From positions 7,323,320-7,387,319 of the forward strand of contig JAGTTD010000007.1 of NCBI GenBank assembly GCA_018398585.1: DNA of 64,000 nucleotides, read 5' to 3'. Both the position numbers and the translations under genes were made by a program. This document shows positions 55,426 through 64,000 of the stretch, piece after piece (position 1 is the stretch's first letter; the number at the start of each line of letters is the position of its first letter). The stretch is from Simmondsia chinensis (lineage: Eukaryota; Streptophyta; Magnoliopsida; Caryophyllales; Simmondsiaceae). The notes under the pieces were generated by a model, which was not told the DNA's origin, did not search any database, and worked only from the letters and a program-made list of their open reading frames with translations.

Positions 55426-57905
55426 ACTAAAATATTGCAGCAGCAGCAGAACATTATAGGATGCAGATTCTGAAGTACTCCAGCCCCAAATCCTGCTATC
55501 TGAGCTTGCATTTGATAAAGAACACTCATCTGGCAGTCTTCCAACTCAAACCAAGTGAACCAAGTATCAAAATCTGCTTGACGAAATTCCCAATTGTAGC
55601 TAAAACAACCCCATATCTTGATCTTGGTGACAAAACACATTGAGACCCCCAAAGAATGCAGCTGCCCCCATTTCATCTTGGATCTTATCCAAAATTTGTA
55701 GTGCTTAAACGTCCACTTACTAAACCGTATCAGACCAAGCCCAACATACTCTTGATTGTCTTCCAATTCCACATGTTGTGCTGCAGATTTCAGGAATTCA
55801 GCAGTGTATAACCGTGACACCACATAGCTGCGGATACTACCGATTTCGGCTCGATTCTTGTCCATATGGAAGCCTCTTGATGCGAACAAGTTAATACATC
55901 TTCCCAAAGTCATAATAGCACCAATCACACTCCATTTGAGCAACTCATTTTCCACTGACAGTGAAGGAAATGTAATTCTCCAAGCATTTTTAGCAGCCAC
56001 TTTGAATTCTGTTGTAAACATCTTGAATTGGAACATAAGTAATCTGGGAATCTCAGCTTCTTCTCTCAAAATTCTTGCATAGATTACACCATAAGCTCCC
56101 ATTCTTTGATCTTGGCAAAGCTTAGAGAATATGCACTTCTCAGCCTTACTGCAGCAAATGAACTTGTTGCAGCTATATTGACATAAAAGACCATCTAACT
56201 CAAACTCCTCCAACCACCACTTATATCCAAACACATCAAATTTGGAGTTCCTATCAACAATCTCAAGTATATGTGCTAATTGCATCAAATCATAACATCT
56301 ATGAACGCAACAGCTTACCAATTCCAGATTTAGTTCAAGACTCACATTTTCAGCAAGAACTACTCTTCTTTCACTCCAAGACTCAATTGTCATCAAATGC
56401 ATCAATACTTGGCCACATTTACTCACTGCAAGTGCAAAACCAAGGCCTAAACCTTCTTCAATACATTCATACAGCAACACAATTTCGGGGGGTCTCCCTA
56501 TGTCATACAAAACTAGGAGAATAGCCACTCTTCTACATTTGCTTTGGACAAATTTATGTTGCTTCCTGTTACTTAGCTTGAATACAATCAAGAAGTCAAT
56601 TCCTTGTCTTGAAGTGAGCCACTACACCAATTTCCTTCGATGCTGAAAGCCAGAACACAATCTAGCAGCTTGATCATCACCATTCAGCACAAAAGCTCGG
56701 TGATTCAACCTTTTATAGTCATGATAATCCTCTCCTGGATCAGGAGGGAGCTGATCATAAGAGTTTGCAGCTTGAAGTACCTTCCTTTCAGCCCAAGATC
56801 CATGCCAAGCATGGAATCCACATCTTTTTTCATACCTTAGGTGCTGATTCTGCATTCCCACATGCCATGGAGAAGTACTTGATATGTTTTGTAATGCATC
56901 TCTGGATAATTCAGTAGTAGCACTAAGGTTCTCAACAGACTTCAAGTTTTATGCAGTGACAATTCTCGAGTTGCTTGTTGATACTTCAGGAATCACATGT
57001 GGTTGAGCAGAAACTGCCTTTACTGGCTTCAAAACAAGCTGTAAACCTCTGTTACTGCCATAGATGGATGCTATCTCACCCTTTCCATGTTTTCCTGTAC
57101 GAACTAGTTGCTCAAGAGATGAATTGGACTTGCTTCCAACTGTAACAGGTGGTCTTATGTCCTGTTCCTGCAGGCCTTCACAATTTCCAGCACTATTAAC
57201 CTCATCAACTCGTGGTTCTTTTCTAACCACATTCTTCCTCTTAATTTCATTTGCTCTTAATCTTGGACTTGAGAAACACTTCTCAACCTTCGAATTGAGT
57301 TCTATCTTATTTCGGGAAGTGAGTTTAAACCTTTGCTTTCGAACACTTAAGACCTCTAAGCCCACTTGCAATTTCTTTGATGCCTTATCTATTTGAAAAC
57401 TGTAGTAAATGACTCCGGTACTAGCTTTCAACTCAAGCTTCATTGGTTGTGAAGAACGCAGCATCTCAAGGTCCTTGCCCTCTATTGATTCAACTTTACC
57501 TTCATTTAACTCGTCTGTTCTACTCACTTCCACATCAGAAATGAGGAAACGAACACTTAAACCACAACAATGATCAAAGATGTTTCTTCCTTGCCTTAAC
57601 TCAATGGCATAGGCAGCTTGTGCTCTTGTAGAAAAGGTCACTCGAGCTACAACCTCTAGGGCAGAAGTTGAAACAATTACAATCTTCTCCGCACGTCCAC
57701 AAGGATCAAACACTTGATGAAGAATGTCTTCATTGATCAAGTAACGAACATTGTGAACCTTTACTTCGATCGTAGACTCATTGAAGTTCTGTATTTCAAG
57801 GTCATCCTTTGCTGGTCTCGGCCAAAACTCATCAATTTTGCGATATAAGCTTTCAAACAATTCAACCATTTTCTCATGTTTAACATATTGCACCTCACCA
57901 GCCAT
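55419..57905 (-). pseudogene. Long ORF with PTB-like RRM, two nonsense codons
   Basis: One frame of 828 codons from MAGEVQYVKHEKMVELFESL (57905) to ...CCCCNILVC (stop 55421-55419), cut only by TAA at 56951-56949 and TAG at about 56621. Residues about 46-122 form an RNA-recognition motif: IEVKVHNVRYLINEDILHQV, then AEKIVIV and LRQGRNIFDHCCGLSVRF. This follows the RRMs of polypyrimidine-tract-binding proteins (LHQVFSPYG..EKIV ... LQGRNIYDGCCQLDIQF). The central part is basic and Ser-rich; the last 390 codons are Trp/Cys-rich (KWTFKHYKFWIRSKMKW) and match no family I know. It may bind element RNA in place of gag, or be captured host sequence. Function is inferred only. Confidence 0.75.
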
Positions 57906-59076
57906 AATAGCAAGTAATACAGTGCTTCAAAAATGAATCGCAGAAGGTTCAGATGGGCGATATAGTTCTAAATCGAGAAAAAAGAGATTTGATTCAAATC
58001 ATCACATAATAGGTTGCTTAATCACAATCTAGTCTTCATTCGTGTATATCTTAAGTTATTTTCGATTCAAAAGTCGTGGACAAGTGCAAACCCTAATCGA
58101 AAGGTTCTGCAAACCAATCCCTGACTTCGAAGAACTTCGCTCAAACCCTAACTCGATGCAAGGGGATGAGTTCAGGCTTAAATCTGAATTAATTTCGAAC
58201 CTTAACAGCAATTACAACTTCAACATACTATACTTGCAACAACTTCAAGCAGAACAATCAGATTTAAGGAATTCTGTTCACAGTTCGTGGTTAATTCCAG
58301 CTCTTCGCAATTTCAACTCGATTTCAGATATTTCTTTTGGAATTCAGTTAATTCCTAATACAGTTATGCTTATCCACACACTTCCATCAATATTCAACAC
58401 AAGAATCAGATTGTTGTTCAAAATGTAACTCAAAGTTCAGACAATAGCTACCTTTCTATAGCACAGAATGTCCAAATAGGGACTACCTCAAATCTGCCCA
58501 CTTCAGCTTTGACAAGCAGACCTTCTGATGTTAATCAAGCACCAATTGGATCCAGCAACTATCTTCAATCTTCTTCACGGCAGTTCAAGTGAATTATGAT
58601 CAAGAACACAACATTCAGCAGTAACAACACCACAATGTTTCAGACAGATTTGCTTGATCAATTTTACTTAATTCTCAGTCAGAATTTGTTGTAAAGTGAT
58701 TGTAAACACAATATTGGTCAACAATATGTGTTTCTATGATTCTCCACTAGATTTAGCTAAATTCAATGCAAATCCCAGGCGTAATGTGCAGATGAATACA
58801 ATGACAGTACACCTCCAAGCTCTTCAATTCAGCATCTCTGAACTGACTTTGATCACCAAAATCAAGCCTAAATCTGTATCGATTCTTGTCTTTTTGATGA
58901 TTGATGGCAACTAGGATCAAGGCCTGACACAAGACAACTTAATTTAGTTGAATTGGAATCAACTAAATCAATTGCCAAGCATCCAAAGCCTACGATGCAG
59001 TACCAATTGCACACAACCAGATTTTTGTTCCTTTTCTTTTCTCTTGAATTAGAGCTTGATCCTGAAGCGAATCAAG
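57906..59076 (-). other. Leader of the RRM-bearing element
   Basis: 1.17 kb between the primer site and the ATG of the long frame. A 128-codon frame on the opposite strand (58042-58428) has no motif. No gag-like text. Confidence 0.6.
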
Positions 59077-59089
59077 GCTCTGATACCAA
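59077..59089 (-). promoter_or_regulatory. Primer-binding site of the RRM-bearing element
   Basis: Minus strand TTGGTATCAGAGC, one base inside the 5' LTR. Confidence 0.9.
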
Positions 59090-59090
59090 T

Positions 59091-59382
59091 TGTTATGCTC
59101 GTGATTGAATCACAAAGCATAAACTAAGTAAATTGAAGATAGATGAGGGTATGAGATGAGAAAGAAGAGAAGGAGATGAGGAAAATAGAGAGAGAGTTAG
59201 ATGAGAGAGAGAAAATATCTCATAAGAGATGGTTGTATATTTTTCATTGAATGATTAAGGAAGTACAATCTTAGATCTTTTATAGAAGATTTTACACATT
59301 ACTTCTCAATACAAGCTCTAACCGACTCTAACATCTTCTCCCGCCAAAACACAAAATTCAATAACAACCCCGGGATATGACA
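59091..59382 (-). repeat. 5' LTR of the RRM-bearing element
   Basis: 292 bp. Shares with the left LTR GAGAAAGAAG(A/G)GAAGGAG, TATCTCATAAGAGATGGTTG and TAGATCTTTTATAGAAGAT. Few mismatches, so a fairly young insertion. Confidence 0.9.
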
Positions 59383-59387
59383 AATAG

Positions 59388-60600
59388 ATAGTGAAAACAG
59401 GAGCTACCAGGCACATCTGCATAAATCGAAGTATGTTCCAGGAATACCAAAAAGTGATCGATGGGGAGGTAGTTTACATGGGCAACTCTATTGCAGCACC
59501 GATCCTTGGGAAAGGGAAGATTTCTTTAAAACTCACTTCTAGAAAATTTCTTACTTTAGCAAATGGTCTACATGTGTCTGAGATGCGTAGGAACTTGATT
59601 TTGGGTAGTCTCTTGACTAAAGCTAGCTTAAAACTAGCATTTGACTTTGACAGACTTATCCTAACTAGGAACGGGGAATTTGTGGCAGGGAATTTTGTAA
59701 TGGGTGACTATTTATTCTCAATGCTGTTTGCATGAATGATAATGCTAGTACCTCTTTTGCGTACCTTGTTGAGTCTCTTGAACTATGGCATCTTCACTTA
59801 AAACACACAAATGTTGTGTCTATTAAACAACTTATGAAAATGAACATGATTCCTAATATCAGTAATGCCAACTTTAGTAAATGCGAAGTATGTGTAGAAA
59901 CTAAACATGCTAAAAAATCCTTTAAATCAATTGAGAAATAATTTGAACTCCTTGAGTTAATTCACAGTGACTTAGGAGACTTTAAAAGCCAAATGAATAG
60001 AGATGGTAAAAGATACTACATAATCTTTGTAGACGATTACTCTAGATACACGATGGTATATCTCTTAAGCACTGAAGTTGAAGTAGAAGAAATATTTTTA
60101 AAATACAAAGCTGAAGTTGAAAGTCAACTAGGAAGAAAAATAAATATGCTCAGGTCCAATAGAGGAGGTGAATATGACTCAACTTCATAACAATGATTTT
60201 GCGAGGAAAATAGGGTAATCTATGAACCAACGCCTCCTTACTGTCCATAATCAAATGGTGTTACTGAATGAAAAAAAGTAGAACCTTAAAAATTATGATG
60301 AATGCTATGCTTATCAGTTTTGGACTACCTGATAACATGTGGGGGAAGCGATATTATCTGCTTGATATGTGCTAAATAGAGTTCCTCATAAAATACTAGA
60401 TAAGATCCCATACGAAATGTGGAAAAGTCATGCCCCCTAATCTAAAATACTTGAAAGTGTGGGGGTGTTTACCGAAGGTCGAACTACCTGACTTTAAATG
60501 ACGCAAAAGTGGACCTAAGACCATTGATTCAATTTTTATTGGATATGCTTATCACAGTGCTGCTTATCGTTTTCTAATCAAGGGATCGAATAATTCATAT
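59388..60600 (+). pseudogene. Protease and integrase of the Tork-like Copia
   Basis: Protease site reads IVKTGATRHICINRSMFQEY, where relatives have a DSGA/DTGA box; the catalytic Asp is Lys. Then VYMGNSIAAPILGKGKISLK. Pre-integrase: LWHLHLKHTNVVSIKQL and CEVCVETKHAKKSF. Integrase: ELIHSDLGDF, IIFVDDYSRYTMVYLLSTEV and MLRSNRGGEYDSTS, where the second Asp of SDRGGEYD is Asn. NGVTE followed by a stop keeps the Glu. Stops and shifts at 59941, 60190 and beyond. Confidence 0.85.
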
Positions 60601-60604
60601 ATAT

Positions 60605-61767
60605 GTGGTAGTATCGTTGAATCTAGAAATGCATTCCTTTGAATATATATTTCCCTTGAAGCCTAATGATGCACAACCTATTAATTTTCCTTCTCATGTA
60701 ATGACTATTAACAATGATCACACTTGCACTAACGACATAGACACTTCTGAAATTCGAAGAAGTAAAAGAGCTAGGAAAGAAACCAATTTCGGACCTGATT
60801 TTATTACTACTTTTCCAACGGAAGATAATTTCATAAATAAAGAAATCTTAAGTATCTATATGTTAGAAGAAGACCCCAAAACCTATGAAAAGGCTATGCG
60901 GTATGTCGATTCGACTTTTTGGAAAAAGGCTATTAATAGTGAACTAAAATCAATTCTAAATAATCAAACATGGGAATTGGTATATCTTCCTATAGGCTGC
61001 AAGCTAATTGGTTGCAAGTAGGTCTTTAAAAGAAAAATAAAGGATGATGGTTCAATAAATAAGTTTAAGGCAAGATTTGTGGCTAAGGGTTCACTCGAAA
61101 AAAAGGGGTTGACGATTTTGACACATATTCACCAATCACTAAAATAGGCATGATTAGAACTATGTTCGCCCTTGAATCTATTCATGATTTGGTGTTACAT
61201 CAAATGGATGTTAAAACAACATTCCCTAATGGCGACCTAGACAAAGAGATTTATATGGAACAAACTGAAGGTTTTGTTGTACCTGGTAACAAAAAGAAAA
61301 TCTATAAACTTATAAAATCTCTATATGGTCTCAAACAGGCACCAAAGCAGCGGCATGAAAAATTTAATAGCATGCTGATAGCTATTAACTTCCATGTAAA
61401 TGATAGTGACTCATATGTGTAATTTAAGTCTGATTCAAATGGATGCGTTATTGTTTGTCTATATGTTGATGATATGTTTATATTTGCTACAAACTTTAAT
61501 GTTGTCAATGAGACTAAAAACTTTCTAAGCTCCAAATTTGACATGAAAGACTTGCGTGAGGTAGATGTGATCTTAGGAGTTAAGATTGTGAAAAACCCTA
61601 AAGGTATATGCCTGAACCAGTATCACTATGTTGAAATGATACTTAGAAAGTTTGATATGTTTAATGTTGATCCTGTTAGAACACCTTATTATCCCAGTGT
61701 ACATTTAGCTAAACATAAAGGTGTTGCTATGTGCCAATCTAAGTATGCCAAAACCATTGGTAGTGGT
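60605..61767 (+). pseudogene. Reverse transcriptase of the Tork-like Copia
   Basis: SEIRRSKRARKETNFGPDF precedes RT, as in this lineage. RT text: [77 protein letters not shown] and LYVDDMFIFA (61459-61488, YVDD intact), then FDMKDLREVDVILGVKI. Stops at 61021 and 61422 and a shift at about 61110. The MITE at 61768 cuts it in KTIGSG. Confidence 0.87.
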
Positions 61768-62358
61768 TAGGGGTGTGAAAGAATAGAGCTTTTGATGAAC
61801 TACTCATGTTCAAAATCAATTAGGGCTCATTCATGTCCATTAGGAGGGCTTGATAGCTTATCAAGCCGAGTTCGAGCAATCTCGATAAGCTTAACGAGCT
61901 GAGTTCGAACAGGAGTGCTTGGCTCGCTATTGTTCACGAACAGTTTGATAAGGGCTCGATAAGAGCTCGTTAAGGGGCTCAATATCAGCTTATTAAAGGC
62001 CCGTTATGAGCTCGATAACAGTTGGTATTAGTTCAAAATAGTTCGATAATAACTTAAAAGGTCAGCTCGTTAATGAGCTCGACTCGATTGCAAGCTCGGC
62101 TCGGTTTTAAACTCGATTGGGCTCGAAAATGAGCTTGATTCGACTCGTTAACAAGCTCGACTTGACTCAATAATGAGCTCCATCGGCTCGATAAGCCTAA
62201 TGAGCAGAGCCGAGCCTAGTATTGAACACGCTATGTTCTTATCGAACTGAGTTCAAACAAGGGTTAGAAATGCTCAATAAGAGCTCAGCTCGAACTGGAG
62301 CTCGATAAGCCTTATCGAACTTGAGTTCGAACAAGGGGGTGCTTGGCTCATGTCCCTA
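61768..62358. mobile_element. hAT-like MITE rich in GAGCTCG/GCTCGATAAG palindromes
   Basis: 591 bp. Ends TAGGGGTGTGAA and ...TTGGCTCATGTCCCTA are imperfect inverses. The interior consists of GAGCTCG, CTCGATAAG and GAGTTCGAACA motifs in both orientations and would fold on itself. The end type resembles the common plant TAGGGGTGTAAACGAGCC MITEs. The flanking 8-mers do not match, so the target duplication is unproven, but it clearly interrupts [14 protein letters not shown] of the RNase H lead-in. Confidence 0.7.
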
Positions 62359-62997
62359 AGGAACTACACTAGACCTGACATTGCATATATTGCGAGTAGA
62401 CTCATTAGATACATGTATAATCCTAATCAAGAACATTGGAACACATTAAAAAGATTGCTTAAATATTTAAAAGGAACTATGGATTGGGGACTTCACTTCG
62501 GGAAGTTTCCCGCTGTATTAAAAGGATATTGTGACACCAATTGGGTGTCTAATAATGACAAAATTGATTCCACTAGTGGATATGTGTTCACACTAGCTGA
62601 AGGTGCTATATCCTGGAAATCCTCTAAGCAATCTTGTACTGCCATGTCTACTATAGAATCTGAATTCATTCCTCTTGAGTTAGTAGGTCATGAAGCTGAA
62701 TGGCTGAGAAGCTTACTAGGAGATGTGCCATTGTGGGGGTTGCTAGCTCCACGAGTATCATTACATTGTGGCAGTCAAGCTGCAATTGCTGTGGCAAAAA
62801 ATAAATTGTACAATAGCAAGAGGAGACACATTTATCTCAAACATAAGATCGTGAAGGATCTTCTGGAAAGTGGAGCGATATCACTACACTATGTAAAGTC
62901 TGAAAAGAACCTTGCAGATCTGTTGAGAAAAGGCCTTTATCTTAAAATGATTGTAGAAACATCGCAGGGGATGGGATTAAATTCTATGTATGAATGA
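62359..62997 (+). pseudogene. RNase H region of the Tork-like Copia
   Basis: [73 protein letters not shown] and ADLLRKGL. This is the end of Copia pol with RNase H residues D, E and D largely kept (YCDTNW, ESEF). Continuous for 213 codons, ending in a stop at 62997. The ATG at 62350 belongs to the MITE, so it is only a fragment. Confidence 0.87.
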
Positions 62998-63595
62998 ATT
63001 GTGATGTATCCAACCTGATTTTAACAGGTTCAATGTGAATTCATGGCTTAATTCAAGAAGTGCACTGTATTTTTTTACTGTCTTCCCTCCCTATAATGTT
63101 GGCAATTCTTAGACGGGTCCATAGCTATATTTTTTGTGGTGTAAGTAAAGCTTGTACTAATGGATACCGTCAATATGTTACCAAGGTAGTGAGGTTGAGC
63201 TTTAGCTGTTACTGGACCTATAGCCACATGTTTGGTGGTGTGCAGGAACACACACTTGATGAAATCCACCTATGTAAGTGTGAATGTGTGGCTGCTCCCT
63301 ATGAAGACTGAAGGCTTAACTTCTAGAGCACCTATGAATATCCAGGATGGGCACATGGCAAATAAAATGCGCCAAACCGCAGGAGTTACCAAGATCTGGA
63401 GTTTGGTATGTGTCCAAGTGGCGGACTTTACAACCACTTGTGAGGTTCAAGACAAAAAGTCATCTTGCAAGCTGTTAGTCCTAAACCTAGATTACACTAG
63501 GTAACAATTCAATTCACAAGATATCAACACTGAAACATTAAACTCTCTTTGCCCAATTATTCCTTATTTCTTGAGCTTGGATCCTTTGTGGGGAT
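62998..63595 (+). other. 3' untranslated region of the Tork-like Copia
   Basis: Between the pol stop and the 3' LTR. Frames at 63060-63504 carry no motif. It ends in TTTGTGGGGA, a polypurine-like tract, at 63584-63594. Confidence 0.6.
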
Positions 63596-64000
63596 TATTA
63601 GAAAAATAATACAAGTTAATGTATTTGAAACTATGAATTCTCTATTGTGTCTATCCCACATAGGAAAAGGAGTTGAGGCTCCTCCACTTTATATATGGGA
63701 GTGTTCTAAGACTATTTGAATTAAGATAAAAATGAGAGAAAAGCGGAAATCACACGTGCATGCCGTTCGCCAGCTCGCTGTGTAGTGCTCGGGCGAGGGT
63801 GTGGGTGTTCTTCTTTGGTACTTTTTTTTGGAAAAAAAACTTTGTAACTACATTTTTGGCTTCTCCCAACTGTTGGCTCTGATTACCATCTACAACCATC
63901 CCAATGCTCCACATTTATTGCGTTTAACTTCCCAAAGAGTCTCCTCAAGGCAGATTTAAATCTAGTTGGGTATTAACTTTTGGTACCTGTTGGGAAGGCT
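63596..64000 (+). repeat. 3' LTR of the Tork-like Copia, cut by window end
   Basis: Matches the LTR at 44904 from AATACAAGTTAATGTATTT onward, including the TATA-type CTTTATATATGG. The last visible bases GGTACCTGTTGGGAAGGCT correspond to about 45290 in the 5' copy, so about 350 bp remain outside. Confidence 0.85.

Larger units (their letters stand above)
54864..59382 (-). mobile_element. LTR element carrying an RRM (PTB-like) ORF, no gag-pol
   Basis: LTRs at 54864-55117 and 59091-59382 (TGTTATGCTCGTGAT ... CGGGATATGACA), perfect 5-bp target duplication AATAG (54859-54863, 59383-59387), primer site TTGGTATCAGAGC on the minus strand at 59089-59077, and polypurine tract AAAGGAGGGAGTAT next to the left LTR. 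These make it a true LTR retroelement on the minus strand. The 4-kb interior shows no integrase, RT or RNase H motif. Instead a single long frame holds an RNA-recognition motif. It is therefore non-autonomous, probably mobilised by a Copia sharing the same ends. Confidence 0.9.
44904..64000 (+). mobile_element. Copia element (Tork-like) split by three insertions, right end off window
   Basis: 5' LTR at 44904, gag start at 45677, gag remainder at 54364-54858, protease and integrase at 59388-60600, RT at 60605-61767, RNase H at 62359-62997, and 3' LTR from 63596 to beyond the window. Interrupted by an LTR retrotransposon (45694-54363, inside gag after MATKL), an RRM-bearing LTR element (54864-59382, just before the protease) and a MITE (61768-62358). 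Removing these rejoins the frame. The span exceeds 19 kb, against an original of about 5.3 kb. Confidence 0.9.

Noticed and set aside
58042..58428. 128-codon plus-strand frame
   Set aside because: Opposite strand to the RRM-bearing element, within its leader, no motif; judged chance.

Overview
The window is plant nuclear DNA, most likely from a eudicot with a large, repeat-rich genome. The evidence is a split nuclear gene for a chloroplast protein (PSB33-type), plant Copia, RTE, L1 and hAT families, and methionyl-initiator-type primer-binding sites in the LTR elements. The species cannot be fixed from sequence alone.

Host genes are few. One gene is complete: a three-exon PSB33-like gene on the minus strand (join of 5320-5508, 6694-6954 and 9161-9541, 276 codons). 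A short plus-strand fragment (2593-2691) looks like the last codons of a RAD5/HLTF-type SNF2 helicase, and it abuts the LTR of a Copia element that fills the left edge. Almost everything else is mobile DNA.

Layout: 1-2589 Copia (minus, cut by the window edge); 2593-2691 RAD5-like 3' end; 3443-3688 a SINE with a 5S rRNA-like head and an RTE-LINE-like tail, flanked by a 16-bp target duplication; 3705-4095 RNase H-like fragment; 5320-9541 PSB33 with a MITE and a possible solo LTR in its introns; 9931-11097 a foldback element about 0.4 kb upstream of the PSB33 ATG; about 11.1-17.0 kb a decayed Copia (plus); 17.1-21.1 kb an RTE-type LINE. From about 21.8 to 37.6 kb an old L1-type LINE has been split by a 6.9-kb hAT transposon (21886-28748), a solo LTR (29427-31378), a 63-bp LINE/SINE tail and an Ale-like Copia (32102-37000). 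Then come an RTE tail (37.9-38.2 kb), a truncated copy of the same long LTR (38728-41263) carrying a second MITE and the second 5S-headed SINE, and a tandemly duplicated Gypsy-like relic (41.5-44.4 kb). A large Copia runs from 44904 past the window end. Its coding region is interrupted by a full LTR retrotransposon with 2.2-kb LTRs (45694-54363), by a 4.5-kb LTR element (54864-59382) and by a GAGCTCG-rich MITE (61768-62358).

Two items stand out. First, the 54864-59382 element has LTRs, primer-binding site, polypurine tract and a perfect 5-bp target duplication. Instead of gag-pol it carries one roughly 828-codon frame that begins with a polypyrimidine-tract-binding-protein-like RRM. Second, a 5S rRNA-headed SINE family shares its 3' tail with the RTE LINE in the same window, which suggests a LINE-SINE partnership. 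Nested junctions with target duplications allow relative dating of many insertions. Nearly all element genes are broken by stops, frameshifts or loss of catalytic residues, so the region reads as silenced, ageing repeat DNA around one functional-looking gene.
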